Assembly (NCBI GenBank): GCA_910589415.1
Contig: OU342630.1
Span: 70,986,186 to 71,050,185 of the forward strand
Reading direction: 5' to 3'
From: Malachius bipustulatus
Lineage: Eukaryota; Arthropoda; Insecta; Coleoptera; Melyridae
Length of the DNA stretch: 64,000 bases
In this document: one piece after another, positions 48,597 to 60,347 of the stretch
Layout: every line of letters begins with the position of its first letter
Position numbering within the stretch: position 1 is the first letter of the stretch
Translations under genes and position numbers: made by a program
Notes under the pieces: generated by a model
Database searches by the model: none
Seen by the model: only the letters and a program-made list of their open reading frames with translations
What the model was told of the DNA's origin: nothing

Positions 48597-49340
48597 ATAT
48601 AGGGTGTTGATTTTCAAAGCGGGCCATATAGGAGATTAGCATTGCGAAAGTGGTTTTTGAGGATTCCTGCTCGCCGTTTAAACTGACAGAAATGGTTTTG
48701 GCATCAAAATGAAGCTAAAATTATTGCGCATAACGCTTGACATCAGAAATTAATTTAATTTCACGTTGTTTTCTAAAATTCTTCATTAAAAATTCAAGTA
48801 ATTGTTAATGTTTAATCAAAAAATAGCATGCCTTGCCTAAACAATATAATGACGTTTCTACGTTTTGACAATCCAATAATAAAACATTGGTCTATTAAAA
48901 AAATTCACGGCCAATAAATCGCGAACCCTCCTGTAACTGGCTACACTGTAGTAGGTTTTCACCATAAAGACTCTTTCTTGGTTTGTATAACCCATTTTTA
49001 AATAGAACAAGACTTTATTATTACCTACTGAACTTAAATAATAAAGTTTTATTATTGGATTGTCAAAACGTATAGAAACGTCATTATTGTTTAGGCAAGG
49101 CATGCTATTTTATGATTAAACATTAACAATAATTACTTGAATTTTTACTGAAGAATTTTAGAAAACAACGTGAAATTAAATTAATTTCTGATGTCAAGCG
49201 TTATGCGCAATAATTTTAGCTTCATTTTGATACCAAAACTATATCATCTGTCACTTTAAACGACGAAGCAGGAATCCCCAAAAACCACTTTCGCAATGCT
49301 AATCCCCTATGGCCCGCTTTGAAAATCCACACCCTGTATT
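48597..49340. mobile_element. Fold-back element, ATATAGGGTG ends
   Basis: The arms are about 85-90% inverted copies almost to the centre. The left has 'aatagcatgccttgcctaaa' and 'gcgaaagtggtttttgagga'; the right has both as complements. The ends finish CACACCCTGTAT. Non-coding. Confidence 0.8.
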
Positions 49341-49806
49341 TGATTCTTGAAATTTTAAAGGTTTGCAAAACTTCGAAAATATTTTTCCAATTCTGAAAAA
49401 AATAGTTTCAGAGTTTTTTCGTCTTAATTTATACAGGGGATTAAAAAAATAGCATTTTGCTTTCGAAAATTAAAAAGGCCGTCATTTTGAAGGACTTTTT
49501 TTGAATTTTGAAGGGACATCATGTAGAAACCAAGTGATTTTGGGTATCTACCTAGCTTTTTTAACGAAAATCCTAAGTTCTCCGAGAGTGACAAATTTCG
49601 TTCATAAATTTTGAAAGATAAAGTCGTAGTTAAAGTATTGAATAAACTTTTGAAAATCGAAAATTTGACTTTTGTATTAACTATGATGACGACATTTGAT
49701 GAGTTTGGGTGATTTTCGTAAAGTGGTGTCGTCCTCAATCTAAAAACTTGCGTCTTATTACGTTGTTTTGTGGCATTTTCTATCTGGAAACAATCATGCA
49801 ACTAAA

Positions 49807-50076
49807 CTAGGAGAGTGACTTAAACTGCACCAAAACGATGAAATAGGTTGTGATGGTCGAGATTAAGGCGAAGAGCGTCCCTTGAGTGATCTCAAAGAAT
49901 CCAGCAGCCGAAAAGCGTACTGGGTTGCATCGGGTGTAAAGAGCGAAATCGAAGAGTTCTTGTCGTTCCTGAGACCGGACCGGGAATCGATCTTGAAGCT
50001 GGTAGCACGTGGTCGCGATCTTTGCAGCCTCACAGGATGTGGCATGACATGTCAGGATGATCACCGTGGATCCATA
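49807..50076 (-). CDS. Shared last exon of Gr locus (TM7, TYFIVLVQF)
   Basis: Encodes the C-terminal 89 residues of a gustatory receptor. It begins at a TTTTTATAG acceptor with YGSTVIILTCHATSCEAAK, continues through the cysteine- and Phe-rich loop (SAAGFFEITQ) and ends with the family signature TYFIVLVQF and a stop. The entry phase is 0, matching the phase-0 donors of the four long exons at 52-63 kb. The residues joined to them (IIAFS or IIAFF then YGSTV) form a smooth TM6. With the nearest upstream exon it makes a 380-residue receptor. It is markedly richer in GC (about half) than the upstream exons. No second copy was found in the window, hence the proposal that it is used by all four. Confidence 0.88.
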   Translation of the reverse strand, partial: YGSTVIILTCHATSCEAAKIATTCYQLQDRFPVRSQERQELFDFALYTRCNPVRFSAAGFFEITQGTLFALISTITTYFIVLVQFKSLS

Positions 50077-50621
50077 CTATAAAAATATAAAAACAAAATA
50101 AATAATTTTGAAGGAAATAATATCGTGTGATCCACCAATTTTTTCATCAACTATTAGTGCAGTCATTGACCTATTGCAGTCATGTCTGAGCTCACTGCAC
50201 TTGAGCACACCTCTACCAATAGTTTGCATTTTATCTGACAGACTGGCAGACATGCTTCATTTTTTCCAAGGCACTAGTTGATGAAAAATGTTGTGGATCA
50301 CCCGATATAATACACTATACATACATATACCTATTAATAATATATACATATAAGAATGAAATTACTACAAGAAGTAGGTATGGTTTGTCCAGTGAGTGCG
50401 TTGTCCGGTGAGATGCCACACTGATCTTGACTATAAACGATTTGATTTAATGCGATTTAATTCGTACTAATTATTAATTATTTATAATTGTACGAATCGA
50501 ATCGATAAATCAATTATTATAATTACACGAATTACATCTCATAAAATCAAATCGTTTATAGTCAGAGGATCAGTGTTGCATCTCACAGAGGACAACACTC
50601 ACTGGACAAACCATGTTACAT

Positions 50622-51837
50622 TTTTTATTAATAATAATTTTTTTTCTGCGATGGGCTATAAGTTTGACCTTTTTTCCCCGTTGACAGGTAGAAAAATGCC
50701 TCATTATATGAGCTGCATCTTATCGGGGAAATAAATGAATTAGCAGGGAAATAAATGAGTACTTATTTCCCCGAAATGGCGGCTTAGGTATAGCTACTAT
50801 TAACACTCAGATATCATTAAATTTATATCAAATATACGTAAAGGAAAGTTACCTTATTATCCAAATGGCAATTATTAAGGGAATTTTCATAATAATCACT
50901 ATCCATATTATTAAATTCACTCATCGAAAACTAACAAGAATCTTTGCAAAACTGTCTTCAATTTTAATTACATTAATATGACGTTTATGTAATAATTAAA
51001 TCGTTTCGTTACCCAGACAACGTCAATTACAATAAAAGACAGTTTGAAAATCCAAGTTTAACATAAATCATTTTTCCGACATAATTTTCAGTTATCTAAC
51101 TACGTTTTTCGACATTCTAACACTGATATTTCTTCGCGCAGAAAAAAAATGTATATTACACACAAGAAAAAAGTGCGATGTTAGCTCTCGATGTGTTTGT
51201 TCCCTCCGCTAAACGCGTCGGGGACGAAATCACATCTCGAGCTAAAATCTATCACTTTTTTCTCTTGTATAATAAATAACTATTTTTCTACGACGGGCAA
51301 AAAGAATGATATATTATCCCCTTTGGCAGGTATAAAAATGCCTCTGCTTTTTTTGAACTACTTTTTACCCGGGAAAAATATGTACTTTTTTCTCCGATAT
51401 GGCCTCTTGGCTATAGCTATACTTTTAACACTCGGATATTATAAAATTTATATCCAACACGGACACAAAAAGCTATAAATTATTATCCCTAATGTCCAAA
51501 AGACAATTATCAAGGGAATTTTCACAATAATCACCATCCATATTATTAAATTCACTTATCGAAAACTTACAAGCATTTTTGCAAAACTTTCTTCAATTTT
51601 CATTAAAGTGACATTTATGGAATTTGTTTCGTTACCAGGCAACATCGATTTACTACAAAAGTCGACCCAGTTTGAAAATTCAAATTCAACATACATCAAC
51701 GTTCCGAATTATTTTCAGTTATCGAATTACTTTTTTTGACGTTCTAACACCGGGGTCTTCTTCTCACAGAAAAAAATTGTATATTATACACAAGACAAAG
51801 GCGCTATTTTAGCACTTGATGTGTTTGTCCCCTCCGC
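50622..51837. repeat. Tandem direct duplication, about 580 bp
   Basis: Matching blocks in order: 'aaaaatgcctc', 'ccatattattaaattcact', 'tatcgaaaact(a/t)acaag', 'gtttcgttacc', 'cagttatc(t/g)aa', 'tgtatatta', 'gatgtgtttgt(t/c)ccctccgct'. About 75-80% identical, second copy slightly shorter. The ends carry CG-containing inverted words around 'ccctccgctaaacgcgtcgg'. Confidence 0.7.
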
Positions 51838-51893
51838 TATTAATTGCAGTTACGTGGAATATGGAAATAAAAACTTTTACATAAGAACAAAAC

Positions 51894-52159
51894 AATTGAA
51901 CCCTATGCTGCAACAACGTTGTAAGTGCTAAAAGTAAATTTTGCGGGAAGTCGAAATAAACATTTTTTGTGAAGCAATATAATATATCAGCTTACAAACA
52001 TTAATATATTAATGTTAATTAATGAATATAAGTAATTAATATATTAATGTTTGTAAGCTGATATATTATATTGCTTCACAAAAAATGTTTATTTATTATA
52101 TTCCCGCAAAATTTACTTTTAGCACTTACAACGTCGTTGTTGCAGCATAGGGTTCAATT
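51894..52159. mobile_element. Fold-back MITE with nearly complete arms
   Basis: AATTGAACCCTATGCTGCAA at the left end is mirrored at the right end. The arms (about 115-125 bp) differ by a 3-bp indel and a small insertion. The central loop is only about 20 bases of AT sequence. Non-coding. Confidence 0.85.
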
Positions 52160-52281
52160 ATTCATACAAAATACTTAGGGCGATAATAGCTTGACATTTT
52201 AGACATTTGATTTTATGGAGAACGTGCGGAACCGACACAAATTAATATGAAAAAGTTTAACAAAAATTTAATTATACTCAC

Positions 52282-53154
52282 AGAAAATGCAATTATTTGA
52301 CAAGAAGATGCGACTAATTGGAGGTAAGAATAAGCTTCCTTAGTTGTTATTAAGCATGCTAAAACAACAACCGATGAGCTAAAATTCATGGCTATGAATA
52401 CCAGTAAATGCCAACCAATAACAGAATTTAATGCGTAGAATGCCTTCACCTGTCGAATATATGACTTTTTCATTTCTTTGAAATTGCGAAGGAAATTTTT
52501 AGTTTGATTGTTGATTTTAATAAGTGATTCCGGATAAATTATTGCGATAATTTTGTAATTGATTTGTTGGAACTCCATTTGAGTGGTAAAAATCAATACA
52601 CATACGAGAGTCCATGACATAAATAATAAATGATAAAATATAATGTAACAGGAGTATAAAAATATATACTTGATGCTTTCATTTCTAACAGCGTAGATGT
52701 TGCAAATCACAATTATAATGAAAAATATATTTAATACGAACAAACTTATCACGTGTTTCATTCTCTTTTTTTGAAATGTATTGTTGTTTACAAAAATATT
52801 TGCACAATTTTGAAAATATTTAATCCTCTCTTTGTAAGTTAACCATTTCCGATTCTTCATCATGCTGGTTCTGCATGTGACAATCATGAACAATATTTGA
52901 GTTATTCCATTAGAAAGCGAACAGCCTGTACACATACCAGGATAGTAATAATAATGCCATATTCTGACACTGACACTATAAACCATTGATACAGTTAAAA
53001 TAAAGAATAAAATAAATCGTGCTATTATTGGAAAGCGGCAAAAAGATTCCTTAAAACCTTGGATATCATCGGGAAACATTGTTAAATATAACGAATATTT
53101 ATATACAATAACTATTAATTTCTTTATTATCTTAAAACATTTATTATTAATCAT
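52282..53154 (-). CDS. Gr alternative first exon 1d (TM1-TM6)
   Basis: 291 codons from ATG (MINNKCFKII) to a phase-0 GTGAGT donor after the TM6 segment QIIAFS. Hydrophobic segments: PIIARFILFFILTVSMVY (TM1), ITQILFMIV (TM2), ISLFVLNIFFIIIVICNIY (TM3), YIIFYHLLFMSWTLVCVLIF (TM4), IGWHLLVFIAMNFSSSVVVL (TM5), then TM6. The conserved FLRNFKEMKKSYIRQVKA intracellular stretch precedes TM5. It lacks TM7 and the TY..QF motif; these are supplied by the exon at 49807-50076. It is closest to the exon at 59381-60250. The ATG was chosen over an upstream in-frame ATG because all four copies start at this aligned position. Confidence 0.88.
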
Positions 53155-53279
53155 TTCAGTATGGAACCTAAATGGCTGAATGTGACAACTGATAATACAA
53201 TACATATACAACAATAATGCAGCCCTCTTGTTTTCGTTTAACTTATTCGCTTGTGTAATATAAAATTATGATTATCGGT

Positions 53280-53360
53280 TGACCTGAGTGCCATTATATT
53301 GAATTAAATCGATTGTATTTAAAATTAATATAATTGGTTTTGATACAATCGACAAATATT
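53280..53360 (-). promoter_or_regulatory. Conserved upstream block, exon 1d
   Basis: Plus-strand words 'attatattgaattaaatcga' and 'ggttttgatacaatcgacaa' recur at the same distance upstream of all four long Gr exons. Probably a promoter element; function inferred from conservation only. Confidence 0.5.
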
Positions 53361-53616
53361 ATATGTCAGCTTGTTATTATTATGATTTTTTAAAACTTCT
53401 GCGTCGTTAAGACTTTTTCATTCTCCCCTTTACGAAAGTGTAACTTTCTGTCTTGATAAGGCAACCGAAAGCGAAAGTAAAACATCCTAGGTGATAGGTT
53501 GCTAGGTGGTTGCTAGCTATGAAAAACTTTCGTGGCCTGGACAAAAAAGTAGAAATGTCAGTTTGATTAACGTTTATTTAGATGGAAAATTAAATGTAAA
53601 ACTGCAATAAAAAACT

Positions 53617-53678
53617 CCAGTAAATCTTTCTGGAACATACAAATAATTATTATTGTATGTTCCAGAAAGATTTACTGG
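53617..53678. repeat. Perfect 26-bp hairpin
   Basis: Arms 53617-53642 and 53653-53678 are exact complements (ccagtaaatctttctggaac...) around a 10-base AT loop. Lies between two Gr exons. Confidence 0.85.
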
Positions 53679-54395
53679 AATTTGCAGCTTCTTGAATTAA
53701 ATTCATTTTGAACTAAACTACGATCAAAGATTCTAAAATTATAGCGTCAATTGTAGTCAAGTTTTAAACTTGACAGTGTCATAAATTAATAATTTAAAAC
53801 TATCGTTACGCTATGGTAATGTTAAAAACATGGCACCTTATAATAATTCCATTGTTATCACTGAATCGTATTATTTTACTCATTTCTTCTTAATCCGTGG
53901 TTCAATATGGCAAGGGGAGAATGAAAAGTTTAATACATTATACGCTACGAAAGCTCTTTCAGGTGCTCGGAGTTTTTAAATACCCTCGGCTACGCTACGC
54001 TTCGCCTCGGGTATTTAAATACACCTCACACCTAAAAGTGAACTTTCGTAGCTTGTAATGTAAATAACTATTAGATAATAATTATACACCTGAGGTATAA
54101 TAACAATAAAGCTGTCCCATATTATAAAAATAAACCAAATGATTTAAAAAAAGCCAAATCAAACGATATAAGAAATGATTGCATGTTTCAAGTGAAACAA
54201 GAATGCTTCACCGGAGACTGGATAGGTTGACGATTTCGAATAGCCAGGCTATAGAAGAGACTTCTAAGAGTTTTCTGGGAGTTTTGTTCGATTCATCTTG
54301 CTTATGTCCATTATATACTATAGTGACAAAAGGTGACCCGTTTCTTGTAGATCTTGAATTTAATTAGGTTGAATTAGATGTAGAATTTCATGTTA

Positions 54396-55142
54396 TACCG
54401 TGTGTCCCCGGATAGGTGAAACAACTCTTATAAAAGACAAAAAATTTTTGATTTAAATTTTCATTTTTTGGGGTTCAGCTCTGCTTGGTTAAAGAGTGAT
54501 TTCTAACAAAATTTTAGTTTTTAAAAATCAAGCATGCCTTGGAAATTAAAAAAAAACATTTTTTCTGTGGAGTAAAGTGACTTTTATGTTGCAATTACGA
54601 AAAAATGTTATTTGAAAAAGCTGTTAAGAATCGACATTTAGGTCCGTATACCAACTTTCAAAATCATAAGCCAGCTTTGATCTTTTACATTTACTTTTAT
54701 GTTTATTTCACAAATCAAAGAATTTCATTTGTAACAAAGACTGATATTGACAGATTGCTATTGCTATGGATACAATTTGGTTTTTCCATTACAGTCTTTG
54801 TTACAAAATGAAATTCTTTGATTTGTGAAATAAAACATAAAAATAAATGTAAAAAGTAAAAGTTGACCTATGATTTTGAAATTTGGTATAGGGACCTAAA
54901 TGTTGATTCTGAACAACTTTTTCAAATAACATTTTTTCGTATTTGCCACATAAAAGGCACTTTACTCAACAGAAAAACTGGTTTCCTGGAAATTTCCAAG
55001 GCATGCTTGATTTTTCAAAACTAAAATTTTGTTAGAAATTACTCTTTAAACAAGCAGGGCTGAATTCCAAAAAATTTAAATTAAAATCAAAAAATTTTTG
55101 TCTTTTATAAGAGTCGTTTCACCTATCCGGGGACACACGGTA
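54396..55142. mobile_element. Fold-back element, TACCGTGTGTCCCC ends
   Basis: Left TACCGTGTGTCCCCGGATAG and right end are exact complements, and the arms remain paired almost to the middle ('caaaaaatttttgattt', 'aagcatgccttggaaat', 'aaatcaaagaatttcatttg'). Non-coding, about 750 bp. Confidence 0.85.
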
Positions 55143-55506
55143 GACTCAAGTTCCGGCTCTTTTTTATAATAGAGAAAACTTGTAAGAATTTTTTATAATA
55201 GAGAAAACTTGTAAGAATTAACGTAATAGAATTTTAGGGTAGAGTCGACTGTTTTCCTTCGTGAGATAAATGAATGAATTAGCCCGATAAAATGATTTCC
55301 CGGACTAGTGACGTAATGTGACTTTTCCCGGTCTCAAATTATTAATTATGTAAAATGGTTTTTACGGGACAGTATGTATGATATGAATAAATCACTGTTT
55401 TTAATTTTTGTTTTCCGCGTTCCGCGTATTTTTGAATTGATTTTTCGAGTTGATGGGAGCGGAGTATTTTGAATTAATACAAAAGCTTAACAAAATGTAT
55501 ACTTAC

Positions 55507-56382
55507 AAAAAATGCAATGATTTGACAAACAGATGCAACTAATTGAATGTAAGAATAATTTCCATCAGACTTCATTACGAAAGCGAAAAGGGTGATTATT
55601 GAGCTAAAATTCAGAGCTATGAATATCAGCAAATGCCAACCAAAAACAGAATTTAATGCGTAGACTGCTTTTACCAGGCGGATATATGACTTCTTGATTT
55701 CTTTGAAATTGCGAAGGAAATCGTTATTTTGATTATTCATTTTCGGAAAAGATTCATAAGTAATTGCGCTGATTGTGTAATTAATTTGCTGGAACTTTAT
55801 TGTAGTGTTAAAAATCAATACGCATAAGAAGGTCCATGACATAAACAATATATGATAAAATATTATAAAACAGGCATTTAGGAACATGAACTGATACAGC
55901 TGTTTGTTTATAGCACCGTAGATGTTATAAACCCATATCATGATGAAAAAGGTATTTATTGCGATTAAAATTATCGCGTAATTTATTCTATTTGTTTGAA
56001 ATTTTTGTTTCTTTACAAAAATCTTTTCACGACTTTCAAAATATTCAATACACTCCTTGTACATTAACCATTTTCGATTCTTCATCAAACTAGCTCTGTA
56101 AGCGGCAATTATAAACAATAGTTGAGTTGTTCCATGAAAAACTGCACACCCTGTATACATATTAGGGTGGTATGTAGAATAAACTATCGTCTTATACAAA
56201 CTATAAATCGTTGTTGCAGTTAACGTAAAAAATATAACAATCCGTGTTATTATTGAAAAGCGTAAATATTTGTTAACACCTTGGCCCTGGATACTATCTG
56301 GAAATATTGTTAAATAGAACGAATAATTATAAGCAATAATTACAATTTTCTCGATTATCTTAAAACATTTATTATTATTCAT
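55507..56382 (-). CDS. Gr alternative first exon 1c (TM1-TM6)
   Basis: 292 codons, MNNNKCFKIIEK to QIIAFF, then a phase-0 GTAAGT donor at the same aligned position as the other three. Same membrane layout: RIVIFFTLTATTIY (TM1), TTQLLFIIAAY, IILIAINTFFIMIWVYNIYG, FYHILFMSWTFLCVLIFN, GWHLLIFIALNFSSIITLF. The conserved FLRNFKEIKKSYIRLVKA segment is present. Closest to the exon at 62199-63080; more distant from 1d. No stop or frameshift. No own TM7 exon is seen in the 2.3 kb that follows. Expected product about 381 residues after joining to 49807-50076. Confidence 0.88.
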
Positions 56383-56489
56383 TTCGGTATATATTGTTGA
56401 ATGTAATGCAATGAAATGAAACGATATAACCCTTTCATTCGATTTATTGACTTGGCTAGAAGATTATAATTATCAGCTGTACCTACATA

Positions 56490-56575
56490 AATTTTTTAAG
56501 TGGCGTTATATTGAGTTAAAATCGATTGTAGTAGTTAATTTATATCAATTGATTTTGATACAATCAACTAATGTG
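56490..56575 (-). promoter_or_regulatory. Conserved upstream block, exon 1c
   Basis: Same paired words as upstream of the other Gr exons ('gcgttatattgagttaaaat', 'tgattttgatacaatcaact'). Inferred promoter element. Confidence 0.5.
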
Positions 56576-57179
56576 TCCGGGAGTTATTATTATTTCTATT
56601 ATTATATTATTATGGCCTTTATGAACACTCTGCGTCGCTAGATTTTTAGACAATGTCAATATACAGTGTCCCCCAAGAAATTCGCACCATATGGGAAAAA
56701 AAAATTGTTTTTAATTATTTCAAATTTTATCATAAGTTGCGTTGTTGTTTATCATAAAAAATCTGTTGGTTTTGTTTACTTGATAATAAAAAAATACAGC
56801 AAGATCGTTATAATAAAGAGCAACAAAAAATAAAAGAATGATAAGAGAGAAGTTAAGTTATATACATAGATACAAATAGATTATACATATTATCGAGATA
56901 GTTATACAGATAGATTCATAACTAATGCGACGCAGTTAAATGATAGGTAGAGATGACATTGATGATGTGTCCTGAAGTCTAAATCTATGACAATTTTTTT
57001 TGCCACAGGCACAAAGAAACAGGGGTTCAATGTTGGGGTTAAATCTTAAACGGCGATATCTTTGCAACAGTTTGATGAATCCTACAAAATTTAACATGAA
57101 CACACTCTTGCTTGTTTGTTTTGTTTGTTTGTTGTTAGATACGGAAATCGGTTTTTATCCGATATCATCCGAAAATGAG

Positions 57180-58800
57180 ATGAGGGTCTCCAAAATCTCA
57201 TAGACAGGCTAAACTTGGCATGTTCAGAGTACGAGATGAAGATAAATATCAAGAAAGCCAAAACAATGTCAATCCGAAAGGGCAGCAAGAGCAGCAATGT
57301 CCTTATAAATTATAGAATAAAAAATGGAGATATATTGGAACAGGTTGAGCGGTTTAGGTACTTGGGATAGTATTGGTATTGGTATTTTAACTAAATGTGA
57401 GAGATGGTTTATTAGGTCCCAAACACTAAAGCCAGCGGGCTTATTGTATTTCTCACATTTAGATTCTCCTTGATTAGAAGAGCTCCGTTCCTTTGACAAG
57501 GTTTAGCAGCCCGCTAACCAAGGTTTTTTCCGCCAGATGGCTCCCGGGACTGATTGGTCCCAGGACCGCATAGCGCGTTCGTGCGAGTGCTGGACACTCG
57601 AATATCACATGAGAAGCTGTCTCGTCTTCTTCATTGCAGAGTCTACAAATTGGGTCTTCTCTGTATATCCCCAGTTTATGTAGGTGTACTCTTAGGTGGC
57701 AGTGTCCTGTGAGAAGACCCACCACCGTTCTGATCTGCATTCTATTTAGTACTTGGGATAGTACTGGACCCTAACCTAGAAATTATATCAAGAATAGAGC
57801 AAGCCCACAGCTTCTTCAATAGGCTTAGGACACTGATGCTGTGTGATGGCCGGTTGAATCTAGATCTCTGACTGAGACACTGATGGTAAAAGTGCAATGT
57901 GTGGTCCACTCTCTTGTATGGTACCGAGACGTTGGCTCTCAGAACAGCTATGATTTCCGTCCACTCATCACATATACCTGTCCAGTATATGGAGTACCAC
58001 TTCAAATACTGACTATCGAAAACTGCAAACGTTGCAAAACCAAACACTCCGTATAGACCTCCGTTTTGTAAGAAATAAGCAGATACATGACGAATTGACG
58101 ATATCAACAATACAAGATTTTATCATAGATACCACAAGAAAGTACTTTGGAAAACTCACCAACTAGGATGGAAATCAGATTTACCAACTTGGACACTACA
58201 ACATTCATGCATACAAGCCTCAGACGAAAACTGCCCCAAGATCTTATTATAAAAGATAATAATCACCCTCAGGAAGACAATCAGCATACCAGCGACAGCG
58301 ATTGAACCCCAAGTATCCAAGGCGACAATATGGACTTCTTCTGTTAATGTGAATATTACGATTATTATGATTATGTGCGTGCAATTGAAATGTTCTAAAA
58401 TATCATTATTACTTAATGTAGATCAAAACCACGAATAGCACCGAAGTAAGTGTTGAACTGCATGGTCGTAATTAAAAAGAAAGAACAACGATGATTAATA
58501 AGATAGAGGAATTCGAGATGTGGACACCCCGTAGAATCGTAAAAATTCCCTAGACATCATATACATCCAATGAAGAAGTCCAATAACGGAGAGTGAACAA
58601 ACAGCGCGAGATCTACAGAGTGATCAAAATTCGCAAGACGGCTTACCTGGGTCATGTTCTGAGAAATGATAAATACCGGTGTGCAAAGCTCATTATAAAG
58701 GGAAAGATCGAGGGAAAGCGAGATCTAGGAAGGAACAGATTCTCATGGATGAGGAACATTTGACAATGGACGGGCCTGAACATTGACAGCTCATAAGAAC
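57180..58800 (+). pseudogene. Decayed non-LTR retrotransposon, RT C-terminal half
   Basis: Plus-strand fragments read as reverse-transcriptase sequence: 57189-57366 (LQNLIDRLNLACSEYEMKIN then VERFRYLG), 57757-57960 (IVLDPNLEIISRIEQAHSFF and WSTLLYGTETL in shifted frames) and 58622-58795 (KTAYLGHVLRNDKYRCAKLI ... RNRFSWMRNI). These match the post-catalytic region of RTE- or Jockey-like LINEs common in insects. Many stops and frameshifts, so dead. It lies between Gr exons 1c and 1b and is interrupted by a second LINE fragment. Confidence 0.8.
57373..57748 (-). mobile_element. 5'-truncated LINE insertion with 15-bp TSD
   Basis: A minus-strand frame (57474-57740) encodes the C-terminus of a LINE ORF2: GHCHLRVHLHKLGI, then the CRLCNEEDETASHVIFECP zinc-knuckle-like motif, ending GTELF and a stop. 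A 3' UTR ends in a TATTGG/CCAATA microsatellite. The fragment is flanked by identical 15-mers GTACTTGGGATAGTA at 57358-57372 and 57749-57763. It inserted into the older LINE by target-primed reverse transcription. Confidence 0.88.
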
Positions 58801-59380
58801 CATAGAAAAAAGACTAACGTTTGTAATGTAATTGCCAATCTTCATTATTGGAGACGACTCGACGAGAAGATCATACATAAAACCTAAATCAACCATGGGG
58901 GTAGAGTTGTCACTTCCTTACCTTAAAATAGTCCCCTTTAGAAACCTCTTTAATTCCCTAAAAAAATCCTCTTGCAATTTTTTTTATATACATACATATT
59001 TTTAGAGAAAATCGTTCTTAAAAAATTGCAAAATTTTTATTGAAAATAGAAAGAACTGAAAATTGAACATTTTCAAAAATAAAAACCTATAGGTAGTTAC
59101 TGCCTTGCAGTTCTAAATCTGGAAAAACATTTTATCACACGTATATGCTGATGCGGAAAACAGTTAATCTTTTTTTTTATGAGACGTTTATTTTGGCTGT
59201 TCAGTTACCAAACAACCTGTATAGTTCCTAATGCACGCTTGCCATTCTCCTCGCTGCGTATTATATCGATAATGGTTGGTGTTGGTGATACGACAAAAAT
59301 TCTTGAAATGAAATTGTAGGCAATTTTATGATATGCAAGTTAAACATATATAAAAGTTTAATAAATTTAATTATACTCAC

Positions 59381-60250
59381 AGAAAATGCAATGAATTGAC
59401 AAGAAGATCCAAATAACTGGAGGTAAGTAGCTTCCTTCGTTGATATTAAACATGCCAAAAGGAAAACTGATAAGCTAAAATTAATTGCTATGAATGACAG
59501 TAAATGCCAACCAATAACAGAATTTAATGCGGAAAATGCCTTTATCAGTTGAATATATGACTTTTTGATTTCTTTGAAATTGCGAAGGAATTTTTTATTT
59601 CGATTATTGATTTTAATAAGTGATTCCGGATAAATTATTTTAAATATTTTGTAATTAATTTGTTGGAACTCGATTTGAGTGTTAAAAATCAACACACATA
59701 CGAGAGTCCATGACATAAATAATAAATGATAGTACATAGTATAATAGGAATAAAAAAATATATGCTTAATGTATTCATTTCTAATAGCGTAGATGTTAAT
59801 AACCACCATCAAAATGAAAAATATATTTAATACGAACAAACTAATCACGTGTTGTATTCTCTTTTTCTGAAATTCATTGTTGCTTACAAAAATATTTGCA
59901 CGATTTTCAAAATAGTTAATGCTCTCTTTGTAAGTTAACCATTTTCGATTCTTCATCATGCTGGTTCTGCAAGTGACAATCATGAACAATATTTGAGTTA
60001 TTGCATTATAAAGCGCACAGACTGTACACATATCAGGATAGTAATAATAATCTAATGTTCTGACATAGACACTATAAATAAATAATACAGTTAAAATAAA
60101 GAATAAAATAAATCTTGCTATTATTGGAAAGCGGCGAAAATATTCCTTAAAACCTTGGATATCCTCGGGAAACATTGTTAAATATAACGAATATTTATGT
60201 ACAAAAATTATTAACTTCTCTGTTATCTTAAAACATTTATTATTAATCAT
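59381..60250 (-). CDS. Gr alternative first exon 1b (TM1-TM6)
   Basis: 290 codons, MINNKCFKITEKLII to QFIAFS, with a phase-0 GTGAGT donor. Nearly the same protein as 1d: RRFPIIARFILFFILTV, VTCRTSMMKNRKWLTYKE, LFVLNIFFILMVVINIYA, HLLFMSWTLVCVLIFNTQ, LRNFKEIKKSYIQLIKAF, IGWHLLSFIAINFSLSVFLL. One residue is missing in the short loop before TM6 relative to 1d. Intact frame. No TM7 exon of its own is visible before exon 1c. The intron bases after the donor (GTGAGTATAATTAAATTT) are also shared with 1d. Confidence 0.88.
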
Positions 60251-60347
60251 TTCAGTATGGTATCTATTTGGCAGAATGTGACAATATACGCAACTTGTTT
60301 TCGTTCAGCTTTTTGGCTTGTGTCACATAAAATTATGATTATCGGTT

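Larger units (their letters stand above)
45496..49806. other. Intergenic, repeat-rich
   Basis: Apart from the elements at 45585-46413 and 48597-49340, and a TGACGT-dense block at 47930-48440, nothing coding is recognised. Confidence 0.45.
50077..52281. other. Gr locus intron between exon 1d and the last exon
   Basis: Two direct diverged copies of a roughly 580-bp block (50622-51212 and 51275-51837) and a fold-back element (51894-52159). Non-coding. Confidence 0.6.
53155..55506. other. Gap between Gr exons 1d and 1c
   Basis: Includes the upstream block of exon 1d, a 62-base hairpin and the fold-back element 54396-55142. Examined for a C-terminal Gr exon; none found. Confidence 0.5.
56383..59380. 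other. Gap between Gr exons 1c and 1b
   Basis: Contains the exon 1c upstream block, the nested LINEs, and AT-rich sequence. The stretch 56380-56830 is duplicated upstream of exon 1a. No C-terminal Gr exon found. Confidence 0.5.

Noticed and set aside
53590..53690. Minus-strand IYWSFLLQF, with the spacing of the Gr TY-x5-QF motif, between Gr exons
   Set aside because: It falls exactly on the arm of a perfect hairpin, the frame is closed by a stop about 12 codons upstream, and there is no TM7-like sequence or acceptor before it. Chance match.
57742..58110. Minus-strand 122-codon frame as a gene
   Set aside because: It is the antisense of decayed reverse-transcriptase sequence that reads sensibly on the plus strand.
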